A stretch of 64,000 bases of DNA from the NCBI GenBank assembly GCA_022510815.1, contig JAFLST010000004.1:62001-126000 (forward strand), written 5' to 3'. Position 1 is the stretch's first letter. Each line of letters begins with the position of its first letter. Positions 44,015 through 51,135 of this stretch are shown here, one piece after another. The notes beneath the pieces are model-generated. The model did not search any database and was not told the origin of the DNA. It saw nothing but the letters and a program-made list of their open reading frames with translations. Both the position numbers and the translations under genes were made by a program. The stretch comes from Christensenellaceae bacterium (lineage in GTDB: Bacteria; Bacillota; Clostridia; Christensenellales; Aristaeellaceae).

Positions 44015-46138
44015 CTATTCAGTCTGTCCGCCCGGCTCCAGCGTAATGCTCACCGTGGAACCCGGGGCAACAAACTCCCCTGCCGCGGGGCTCTGGCGGA
44101 CGCATATGCCCGACCCGGTCATCGACACCGCAAGGCTGCGAAGCCGCAGCATCCGGGCGCAGTCGAGGTCGCTCAGACCGATCAGATCCGGAACGGACAC
44201 CAGCTCTTCCGGCGTAACATTGCCGCTGCCGGAGGTATAGACCATGACATGTCCGCCCGCCATCAGCGTCGCGCCCGCCGGAGGAAGCTGATCGAGAACC
44301 ACGTCGGACACGCCGTCGTCGATCATTTCCAGTTCCGCCTCTGCCAGTGTACGCCTTGCTTGCGAAATCGTCAAGCCCTTTACGTCAGGAACCTGCACTT
44401 CGACATCCGTTTCATCGCTGCTGGGCCGCACCTGAAGGTAGCTCAGCGCGTCCTGAAGAATCTGCCGGGCAAAGGGCGCGGCGGTGGTGCTGCCAAAGTC
44501 GACGGGCACATGGGCCTCCTTGACAATGACCAGCACGGAGATCAGCGGATCGTCCGCCGGAGCGAAGCCGTAGAAGGAGCCGATGTGCACGTCTGAGACG
44601 ATGCGGCCGTCCTTGTAGACCTGCGCGGTGCCTGTCTTTCCGCCGATCTTGTAGCCGGCGATGGCCGCGTTCTTGCCGCCGCCTTCATCGACCACCGCCT
44701 GCAGGAGCTCCCGCATGGTGGCGCTGGTCTCGGCTTTGATCGGCGTGGAGACGACCGTGGGATTGAAGCGCTGAAGCACCTCGCCGCCGGGCGTCTGAAT
44801 TTCGCTGACGATGTAGGGCTTCATCAGCTTGCCGCCATTGATGACGGAGTTGGCCGCCATCATGAGCTGCAGCGGCGTCACGGCCACGGACTGTCCGAAG
44901 CCAATGCGGGCCAGATCCACCTGCTTGACGTAGCGCGAGCCGATCATGATGCCCGCGCTCTCACCCGGCAGGTCGATGCCCGTGCGCTTCCCCAGTCCGA
45001 AGGCAGAGAGGTAACGGTAGAAGCTCTCGGTGCCCATGCGCAGCGCCAGCTCGACGAAGACCGGGTTACAGCTGTTCTGCAGCCCCTGCGCCATGGTTTC
45101 CGCCCCGTGAGCCCGGCCCCAGCACTTGATGGTATCGCCGTCCACGGTCACCCGGGCCGAGCAGTAGAAGTGGTCGGCAGGGTTCGTGGCCCCGGTGTCC
45201 AGCGCCGCGGCGGCCGTGAGAATCTTGAAGGTGGACCCCGGCTCGTACACGTCCGAGATGGCGGTGATGCGCATCAGGTCAGTGAGGGTTTCCACGTCGT
45301 CCCGGGGCGGATCGTTGGGATCATAATCAGGCTTCATGGTCATGGCGAGAATGCCGCCGGTGCGCACATCGCTGACCAGACAGATCACCGAATCGGCGCT
45401 GTTGACCTCGAGGCACTCCCGCATGGCCTTTTCGCAGATTTCCTGAATCGTCGCGTCGACGGTCAGCTTGAGCGTTGAGCCCTGCTGGGACGGGATGTAC
45501 CAGCCCTCTGTGCCCACTAACGTGCGGTTGCGCGCGTCGACCTGCCGCAGATAGCTTCCCTCTGTCCCCGCCAGCACGGATTCATACTGCGTTTCCAGCC
45601 CGGACTGACCCATGCTGTCCACGTTGGTCAGACCCAGCACCTGCGAGAGCAGCGTCCCGTAGGGATACCAGCGCCGGGAATCCTCGTCGAATGCAATGGC
45701 GTTCAGGCCCGCCGCAGGATCCGCGGTCTGCCGGAGCTGACGGATCTGATCGACCACATCGCGCGGCACCTGCCGCTTGAGGATCACGGAGCCCTTCGTC
45801 TTGTCGGACAGCCTCGCGATCGCGGTTTCCCTCGACAGGGACAGTACCGGAGCGAGCGTATCCAGAAAGAGCTCCGGATCGCTCACCAGACGCGGGTCGG
45901 CGGTCAGCATATAGGAGGTCGCCGACAGCGTCAGCACGCTGCTGTTGCGGTCGATGATCGTTCCCCGCCGGGCCGTGACGACCCCTTCCTTCGTCCATTG
46001 ACTGACGCCCCTTGCCGTCAGCTCCTCCGCTTCCTGTATTGTCAGGCCGCCGATACGCCAGATCGCCAGCAGGAACATGCCCGCCAGCGCCAGCGTCATC
46101 AGCAGCATCCTCTTGCGTACCAGCAGTTCAGGGTGCAT
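44015..46138 (-). CDS. Class B penicillin-binding protein with two PASTA domains (PBP2B/SpoVD-like)
   Basis: 707 residues. Transmembrane segment at about 12-30, dimerisation domain (VVTARRGTIIDRNSSVLTLS), transpeptidase domain with the nucleophile in VYEPGSTFKILTAAA (SxxK), SCN in QNSCNPVFVE and KTG in IGGKTGTAQVYKDGR. Two PASTA domains follow (about 590-650 and 655-707, VQVPDVKGLTISQARR and VSVPDLIGLSDLDCARM). It cross-links septal or spore-cortex peptidoglycan with FtsW. PASTA domains bind wall fragments and beta-lactams in this family. ATG at 46138 follows GGGAGG. Confidence 0.94.
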   Translation of the reverse strand: MHPELLVRKRMLLMTLALAGMFLLAIWRIGGLTIQEAEELTARGVSQWTKEGVVTARRGTIIDRNSSVLTLSATSYMLTADPRLVSDPELFLDTLAPVLSLSRETAIARLSDKTKGSVILKRQVPRDVVDQIRQLRQTADPAAGLNAIAFDEDSRRWYPYGTLLSQVLGLTNVDSMGQSGLETQYESVLAGTEGSYLRQVDARNRTLVGTEGWYIPSQQGSTLKLTVDATIQEICEKAMRECLEVNSADSVICLVSDVRTGGILAMTMKPDYDPNDPPRDDVETLTDLMRITAISDVYEPGSTFKILTAAAALDTGATNPADHFYCSARVTVDGDTIKCWGRAHGAETMAQGLQNSCNPVFVELALRMGTESFYRYLSAFGLGKRTGIDLPGESAGIMIGSRYVKQVDLARIGFGQSVAVTPLQLMMAANSVINGGKLMKPYIVSEIQTPGGEVLQRFNPTVVSTPIKAETSATMRELLQAVVDEGGGKNAAIAGYKIGGKTGTAQVYKDGRIVSDVHIGSFYGFAPADDPLISVLVIVKEAHVPVDFGSTTAAPFARQILQDALSYLQVRPSSDETDVEVQVPDVKGLTISQARRTLAEAELEMIDDGVSDVVLDQLPPAGATLMAGGHVMVYTSGSGNVTPEELVSVPDLIGLSDLDCARMLRLRSLAVSMTGSGICVRQSPAAGEFVAPGSTVSITLEPGGQTE

Positions 46139-46225
46139 TGCCTGTCCTCCCGGTTTTCGCAATTGACGCCAAACGGGAGACTGACGCATGCAGTCTCCCC
46201 ATTGGTTGCTTTCTTCCTGCTTCTG

Positions 46226-46849
46226 TTATTCTCCAAAGACTGCGCCCAGATAATCGGCGCTCAGCATGCCCGTGCCGGGATTGGACATCACCGCGGTTTC
46301 CGGCGCGGTCAGGTAGATCACGTCCATGCCCCGGGCGGAAATCATGCCCATCTGCACGGCGCTGCGGCTCACATTGATCTCCGAAGCGTTCCGGGCAATC
46401 TCGGCCTCGATCTCGTAGCACATCTCCTGCAGCGTGGCGACGCGTTCCCGGGCCACATTGGCATCCCGGTTGATGGAGCTGATCTGCCCATAGGAGATCG
46501 CCACCACTCCGAGCATCACGATGAGCACCGCCAGCAGCAGGCCCATGCCCGCCCGGACGCTTATGCCCTCGCTGCTGATCAGCGGCGCGCGCTTCCTGTC
46601 CGTATCAAAGGCGGAGACAGGACGCTGGGTAGGCTGGGTCCACGCCTGCTGAGGACGCGGGCATCGGTCCGCCACATAGACGGGAGTCATGCTACCGCGC
46701 TCGTCGCTGAAGCCGGGCAGGAAATCCACCGAGAAGGTCATGACCTCCCCACGGGTATCCCGCTCCTGCATCCGCGGCTTCCGGCGGCCGCCCTTGTCCA
46801 CCCACTTGGAGGGCCGGGTATGGGGCCGCTCCAGCGCGCTATACAGCAT
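46226..46849 (-). CDS. FtsL-like divisome protein
   Basis: 207 residues: a cytoplasmic N-terminus of about 85 residues rich in Arg, Pro and Gln, one transmembrane segment (about 90-108, MGLLLAVLIVMLGVVAISYG), then a short coiled coil (ISSINRDANVARERVATLQEM then CYEIEAEIARNASEINVSRSA) and YLTAPETAVMSNPG. FtsL is poorly conserved; the assignment rests on topology and on its position between mraZ and the PBP. ATG at 46849 follows GGAGGG. Its usual left neighbour rsmH is missing. Confidence 0.75.
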   Translation of the reverse strand: MLYSALERPHTRPSKWVDKGGRRKPRMQERDTRGEVMTFSVDFLPGFSDERGSMTPVYVADRCPRPQQAWTQPTQRPVSAFDTDRKRAPLISSEGISVRAGMGLLLAVLIVMLGVVAISYGQISSINRDANVARERVATLQEMCYEIEAEIARNASEINVSRSAVQMGMISARGMDVIYLTAPETAVMSNPGTGMLSADYLGAVFGE

Positions 46850-46890
46850 AACTCTATTCCCTCCAATCATTGGCGATAACCAAGATTCAA

Positions 46891-47457
46891 TCATTCAATG
46901 GGCAGGCTGCCGATGCTGTCGAGGAAGTCCGGCACATTCTGCAGGAAGGCCTCGAGCATGGCGTCGCCGGTCTCGCGGGTCACGATACGCACATGATCGC
47001 CCGCGCCGGTGATTTCAACGTCCTTCTCGTCGCCCAGCACCACCTGGCGGATGCGCGCGGGCAGCAGCACGCGGCCCTGTCCGTCGCACTCCTGACCCCG
47101 ATAGGACAGAGCGTCGAGATACTCGATGTATTTGAGAAGCTCCTTTTTCATGGACTGGCGGGCCATCTGCGCAAAGCGCTCCCGCATGCGGGCGTATTGC
47201 AGCTCCGGATAAACGGAGATTGATTTGAAGTCAAAAGCGGGGGTGATGCAGAACTGCGTCCCCAGCATCTCACGGAAGGCCTGCGGGACGACAATTCTGC
47301 CCTTGTTGTCCAGCGTGTGGGAATAAGAACCGATGAACGTCGCGCGGTGTTTTTCCAGCAGCAGGCGGTCTTCCTCTGTGAGCGGCTGACCCGCGGCGTC
47401 GACCATGGAGGACGCGGCCTGCTCGGGCTGCATCGCTTCCTTCTTGTCATCCACCAC
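46891..47457 (-). CDS. mraZ: MraZ transcriptional regulator of the dcw cluster, with N-terminal extension
   Basis: 188 residues if started at GTG 47457. The two SpoVT/AbrB-like halves are present: FIGSYSHTLDNKGRIVVPQAFREM and QECDGQGRVLLPARIRQVV, the DxKGR pattern twice. About 40 residues (MQPEQAASSMVDAAGQPLTEE region) precede the usual start, which is unusual for MraZ. Another start, ATG at 47433, has a poor but nearer AAGGA site. MraZ binds repeats in its own promoter and represses dcw genes. It is the first gene of the cluster. Confidence 0.85.
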   Translation of the reverse strand: MVDDKKEAMQPEQAASSMVDAAGQPLTEEDRLLLEKHRATFIGSYSHTLDNKGRIVVPQAFREMLGTQFCITPAFDFKSISVYPELQYARMRERFAQMARQSMKKELLKYIEYLDALSYRGQECDGQGRVLLPARIRQVVLGDEKDVEITGAGDHVRIVTRETGDAMLEAFLQNVPDFLDSIGSLPIE

Positions 47458-47478
47458 AAATCACCACTCTATCCCCAC
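47452..47478 (-). promoter_or_regulatory. Three GTGG repeats, candidate MraZ operator
   Basis: Leftward GTGGGG (47478-47473), GTGGTG (47467-47462) and GTGGTG (47457-47452), repeat starts 11 and 10 bases apart, one helical turn, just upstream of and overlapping the putative mraZ start. MraZ is known to bind TGGG-type repeats with 10-bp spacing. Confidence 0.6.
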
Positions 47479-47497
47479 AAAATTGCTCTTCGATACC

Positions 47498-47526
47498 ATT
47501 ATAAACCACGTCTTGAAAATGTTCAA
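47498..47526 (-). promoter_or_regulatory. Promoter of the dcw cluster (mraZ)
   Basis: Leftward -35 TTGAAC (47526-47521), 17 bp spacer, -10 TATAAT (47503-47498), about 40 bp before the GTG start and just ahead of the GTGG repeats. Confidence 0.87.
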
Positions 47527-47649
47527 CCGCATTCATTCTTCTGTTATAATGAAAATCATGACTTTTCATTCATTTATTTTTCATATTTCTGTTACAATTG
47601 AAACAGGATTTATGGGCGAACAATAGTTCCGCACCATATCTGGTGGCAC

Positions 47650-47681
47650 AAAAAAGAACCCCGAACATTTGTCCGGGGCTC
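47650..47681 (-). terminator. Rho-independent terminator after the phosphoesterase gene
   Basis: Leftward stem GAGCCCCG (47681-47674) with CGGGGTTC (47663-47656), then six U (47655-47650). It separates the phosphoesterase/zinc-ribbon unit from the mraZ promoter. Confidence 0.85.
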
Positions 47682-47751
47682 GTTTGTTCTGCTTTTCGCC
47701 TTTATAACGCGTTGCTTTTGGGGATATGTAACAAAACTTTAATTTCTATTC

Positions 47752-48450
47752 TTACAGCCCTATTTTCGCCAATTGGAAGTCCAGACTGTCACAGGAGACC
47801 AGCCGATACCGCACCTTCTGATGCTCACCGCTGAATCCGGCGCGAATCCCCTGCCCATGCAGATGCCCGTAGACCACCGTGTGCACGCCGAACCGCTCAA
47901 ACAACCGGGTGAAATCGGTGTCACGCTCCATGGCATAAAGCGGCGGATAGTGCATCATCACCACCAGCGGACGGCCCGCGCGGAGCTTATCTGCGGCCTG
48001 AAGCGCCATCTCCATCCGCATCAGCTCGCGTTTGAAGAGCTTTTCGTCCTCCGGGGACAGCGGCGTTTCCTGCGTGGGGATCATCCAGCCCCGCGTGCCG
48101 CAGACCACCGCCTCGCCCAGATCCATCGCCGAGTGCTGCAGCGGCTGCATTCCCTCAGGCATCGCTGAGCGCACCTGTGTCAGCGAGCTCCACCAGTAGT
48201 CATGGTTGCCCTTGCACAGCACCTTGCGCCCCGGCAGGTCGCCGATCATCCGCAGATCAGGGACTGCGTTCGAGAGCTGCATCGCCCATGAGATATCACC
48301 GGGGATCAGCACGGTATCCTCCGCTCCGACGCGCTCGCGCCAGTCCCGGCTGATGCGTTCAAAGTGCCCTTCCCAGTGGCCGCCAAAAACGTCCATCGGC
48401 TTGTCGTCGCCGCCCGGAAGGTGCAGATCCCCTATCGCAAACAGGCTCAT
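47752..48450 (-). CDS. Calcineurin-like metallophosphoesterase
   Basis: 232 residues. All five metal motifs are visible: IGDLHLPG, VLIPGDISWA, KGNHDYWW, VVMMHYPPL and VYGHLHGQG. It resembles the cytoplasmic serine/threonine-phosphatase-type phosphohydrolases of Clostridia; the substrate is unknown. It lies 15 bases downstream of the zinc-ribbon gene and is followed by a terminator, suggesting a two-gene unit. Confidence 0.9.
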   Translation of the reverse strand: MSLFAIGDLHLPGGDDKPMDVFGGHWEGHFERISRDWRERVGAEDTVLIPGDISWAMQLSNAVPDLRMIGDLPGRKVLCKGNHDYWWSSLTQVRSAMPEGMQPLQHSAMDLGEAVVCGTRGWMIPTQETPLSPEDEKLFKRELMRMEMALQAADKLRAGRPLVVMMHYPPLYAMERDTDFTRLFERFGVHTVVYGHLHGQGIRAGFSGEHQKVRYRLVSCDSLDFQLAKIGL

Positions 48451-48465
48451 GGATACCTCGCTTTG

Positions 48466-48870
48466 TCAGATGTCTTCCTCGTCCTCGCTGTCCTCGTCGG
48501 CTTCGTCCTCCTGCATGCTCTCCAGCGACAGCTCGTTCTCCATCTCGCTGTACTCCCCGGCAGGCATGTCAGAGTCGATCTCGGGAATCTCGTCCATGGA
48601 GCTCACGTCGTCCATGCTGCGGATGGCGTTGGGATTGACCGCGCTCTCGGTATCCGCCTGATCGTCATTGTTGTTCTGCCCGTTCATCTCCTTGAGGCAG
48701 AACAGGCACACATCCCGGCCCGGGAGCGCCGGCGCTTCGTTGCAGACGCTGCACAGCTCGACTTCATCCTGAGCGCCGTCACCCTTCATCTCGCGAAGGC
48801 AGACCTTGCAGTACCGTTCGCTTTCAGTGATGTAATTGAGCTCGCAGCGGGGGCACTTGACAAACTTCAT
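48466..48870 (-). CDS. Zinc-ribbon protein with long acidic tail
   Basis: 134 residues. Four CxxC knuckles: CPRC (6-9), CKVC (21-24), CSVC (40-43) and CLFC (55-58), so two zinc ribbons in about 60 residues. Then a linker and an Asp/Glu-rich tail (about 100-134, ending DEDSEDEEDI). No further domain. Such proteins often bind nucleic acid or partner proteins; function unknown. Start ATG at 48870 follows GGGAGG. Likely cotranscribed with the phosphoesterase. Confidence 0.75.
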   Translation of the reverse strand: MKFVKCPRCELNYITESERYCKVCLREMKGDGAQDEVELCSVCNEAPALPGRDVCLFCLKEMNGQNNNDDQADTESAVNPNAIRSMDDVSSMDEIPEIDSDMPAGEYSEMENELSLESMQEDEADEDSEDEEDI

Positions 48871-48961
48871 CGAGGATTCCTCCCTATATTCACCCGGCGC
48901 GCGGCCGGGACATCAACGGCTGTCTGGAAGCGATTCCCTTGGCAGTCTGATGGCAGAACCC

Positions 48962-48990
48962 TTGACGGCCAAAGAGAAATATATTACGAT
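48962..48990 (+). promoter_or_regulatory. Promoter of the CAP-domain gene
   Basis: -35 TTGACG (48962-48967), 17 bp spacer, -10 TACGAT (48985-48990), about 50 bp upstream of the start at 49042. Confidence 0.72.
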
Positions 48991-49041
48991 TCAGTTACGA
49001 TCTATGACATGATCGCAACGAATACGGAGGTGAACTGAAAC

Positions 49042-49755
49042 ATGTTCAAGAAGTACCTTGCTTTGGTGTCCATTCTCGCGCTGTTCCTCGCGTCCACCGC
49101 GCTGGCGGAAGCCCCCACCTCACAGTTCGGCTTTAAGGGATGGCCGTACCGCCAGCCCACCAACTGCGAGACCGATGCCACTCAAGCACCCGCGACTACC
49201 ACCAAAGCGCCTGAAGCTGGGGAAAATCTCCCCGACAGTACCCTTCCGACGGCCGCTCCTGCCACTCAAGCGCCCGTCATCCCCACCAGCGCCCCAACCA
49301 AGGCGCCGGAAGCGACTCAGAAGCCGACTGTCACGCAGGCTCCTTCCACGGAGGATGATTATACTACGCAATCGGCCTCTGCGCAAGAGCAAATGATGCT
49401 TAAATTGCTGAATCAGGATCGAAATAACAACGGTCTGCCGTCTCTGACCCTCGATCCTACGCTTTCCAACATCGCGAGGATCAAATCCTGCGACATGCGC
49501 GACAACAATTACTTCGCTCACGAGTCCCCCACCTATGGCCGAGTGAAGGACATGCTGAACCGCTTTGGCTATTCCTTCAGCGGCGCTGGTGAGAACATCG
49601 CGCACCATGCCACCGTCGAGAAGGCGGAAGCTGCCTTCATGTCCTCCTCCGGCCACCGGCAGAATATTCTCTCCAGCGCGTGGACCAAGGTTGGCATCGG
49701 CATCTGCTTCGACCGCAACGGATATGTGTATGTCACGCAGATTTTCGTCCGGTAA
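49042..49755 (+). CDS. Secreted CAP/SCP domain protein (YkwD-like)
   Basis: 237 residues. Signal peptide about 1-22 (YLALVSILALFLASTALA), then a Thr/Pro/Ala/Lys-rich linker of about 80 residues (repeated TQAP/TKAP), and a CAP domain from about 112: MLKLLNQDRNNNGLPSLTLDP, IARIKSCDMRDNNYFAHESPTY and the signature GENIAHHATVEKAEAAFMSSSGHRQNI. Secreted to the cell exterior or wall; CAP domains in spore formers are linked to spore coat and surface functions. Start follows GGAGGTG. Confidence 0.9.
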   Translation: MFKKYLALVSILALFLASTALAEAPTSQFGFKGWPYRQPTNCETDATQAPATTTKAPEAGENLPDSTLPTAAPATQAPVIPTSAPTKAPEATQKPTVTQAPSTEDDYTTQSASAQEQMMLKLLNQDRNNNGLPSLTLDPTLSNIARIKSCDMRDNNYFAHESPTYGRVKDMLNRFGYSFSGAGENIAHHATVEKAEAAFMSSSGHRQNILSSAWTKVGIGICFDRNGYVYVTQIFVR

Positions 49756-49772
49756 TCCGGAAACATCATTTC

Positions 49773-49800
49773 GTCCCCTGTCTTGCGACAGGGGACTTTT
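49773..49800. terminator. Terminator between convergent CAP and Cys-rich genes
   Basis: Perfect 10-bp stem GTCCCCTGTC (49773-49782) with GACAGGGGAC (49787-49796) and a 4-base loop, followed by TTTT. It could serve both the rightward CAP gene and the leftward gene ending at 49806, though only the rightward side has a T-run. Confidence 0.8.
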
Positions 49801-49805
49801 GGCGT

Positions 49806-50468
49806 TTACGCGTTGTACGTCACATACTGAATGTTCGCTGTAGAAGCAGCCGGAGCAGCAGCCATTTCAGCGGCAGCCGTCGCCGGTACAACAGCGGCAG
49901 GGGCCGCCATGTTCACCACGGGAATGGAAGTCTGCGCGGGCGTCGCAGGAATCGTGTAGGTCACGGGAGCCTGCTGGGCCATAACCATTTCGGTGCCGTC
50001 GTCGATACCGTTGGTGTTGTCCTCATCAATGATGACCTCATCGGCGACCGTACGGGTGCAGCCGCAGCCGCAATGGCCCAGCGAGATGCCGGCTCCGCCG
50101 AAGATGGCCAGACCCGCCGAGCTGCCCTGACTGGTCTGGCAGGAGGAACAGCTGCCGTTCTGGGAGCACTGGGAGCACTGGGAGCACTGGGAGCACTGGG
50201 AGCAGATCGGCTGCACGATCTGAACAAAGTTCGCGTCGCCGGTGGGGATCATCAGGCTCCTGATGGAGCCGCCCTGAGAGCTGGCAACGGTGGCGTTCAG
50301 CCGGGTCGAAGAGGTCGTCGAGTCAAAGGTCTGCGTGGTCGGCACATACGATGCCTGCGCGGCAATAGCACGCTGAATGAGCGCGCTCACGTTCGACTGC
50401 GCCGGAAGCATCGCGGCGTCCTGAATGCCCAAAGCGGGCTGCCGAACGTTATTGAATCCTGTCATCAC
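49806..50468 (-). CDS. Cys-Ser-Gln repeat protein of unknown function
   Basis: 220 residues, no signal peptide or membrane segment. N-terminal half is helical, Ala/Ser-rich (VSALIQRAIAAQASYVPTTQ). In the middle, five tandem C-S-Q triplets are followed by NGSCSSCQ, then a Gly-rich turn and GHCGCGCTRT, ten cysteines in about 45 residues. The C-terminal third is Ala/Pro/Thr-rich with YTIPATPAQT. I recognise no family. It could be a metal-binding or disulfide-rich structural protein such as a spore-coat type, or a precursor. Start at GTG 50468 (GGAGGG upstream) or ATG 50465. It follows engB by 48 bases. Confidence 0.6.
   Translation of the reverse strand: MMTGFNNVRQPALGIQDAAMLPAQSNVSALIQRAIAAQASYVPTTQTFDSTTSSTRLNATVASSQGGSIRSLMIPTGDANFVQIVQPICSQCSQCSQCSQCSQNGSCSSCQTSQGSSAGLAIFGGAGISLGHCGCGCTRTVADEVIIDEDNTNGIDDGTEMVMAQQAPVTYTIPATPAQTSIPVVNMAAPAAVVPATAAAEMAAAPAASTANIQYVTYNA
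50161..50205. repeat. Five 9-bp tandem repeats encoding Cys-Ser-Gln
   Basis: TGGGAGCAC is repeated four times exactly (50161-50196), then TGGGAGCAG. Read leftward this is TGC TCC CAG, Cys-Ser-Gln. Identical codons in each unit indicate recent slippage expansion. Confidence 0.92.
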
Positions 50469-50516
50469 GGAATCATCCCTCCATGTGGCCCACGATGTTT
50501 CAAATCTTGTGGGCTG

Positions 50517-51131
50517 TCACATGGTATGCCCGGGATCGGCATCAGGTTCGTCACTCGTAACCTTCTCCAGCAGTTCAAGAAGCTGGTCGCGGCCCGTGCC
50601 GTCCTCCGAGGAGAAGCAGATGACCTCCCATGGCTGCACAAGCAGCGCCCGGCAGATCGGGGCAAGCTGCTTCATCCGCGCGCCGCGGCTGATCTTGTCC
50701 GCTTTGGTCGCGATGACCGTAAACGGAATGCCCATCTGCCGCAGGAACTTGTTCATGTTCTTATCGTCCTCGGTGGGCTCATGGCGGATATCCACCAGAC
50801 ACAGCACATGCCGCAGCTCGTCCGCCTGCTCGAAGTAGTCCTGCATCATCCTGCCCCAGCGCTGCTTCTCCTGCTTGTCCACCTTCGCGAAGCCGTAGCC
50901 GGGCAAGTCTATTAAATGAAAGAACTCGTTGAGCAGGAACACGTTGATAAGCCGCGTCTTGCCGGGGGTCGCGCTGGTTCGCGCGAGAGCTTTCCTATTA
51001 CATAGCCGATTGATGAGGCTTGATTTGCCCACATTCGACCGTCCGGCCACCGCCACCTGCGGCAGTCCCTTGCCCTCAAAGGGGCCATAGCCGACCATGG
51101 AGGTGATGAATTCCGCCTTCTTGATCTCCAC
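50517..51131 (-). CDS. engB: Ribosome biogenesis GTPase EngB/YsxC
   Basis: 204 residues, TRAFAC GTPase required for large ribosomal subunit assembly. P-loop VAGRSNVGKSSLIN, G2/G3 TSATPGKTRLINVF and DLPGYGFAKVDKQ, G4 VIATKADK and G5 CFSSEDGTG. The start is 5 bases after the lon stop, the usual lon-engB arrangement in Firmicutes. Confidence 0.96.
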   Translation of the reverse strand: MEIKKAEFITSMVGYGPFEGKGLPQVAVAGRSNVGKSSLINRLCNRKALARTSATPGKTRLINVFLLNEFFHLIDLPGYGFAKVDKQEKQRWGRMMQDYFEQADELRHVLCLVDIRHEPTEDDKNMNKFLRQMGIPFTVIATKADKISRGARMKQLAPICRALLVQPWEVICFSSEDGTGRDQLLELLEKVTSDEPDADPGHTM

Positions 51132-51135
51132 GCTG

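Noticed and set aside
50161..50205. Short direct repeats considered as a CRISPR array
   Set aside because: 9-bp unit with no spacers, inside a coding frame; it is a coding tandem repeat.
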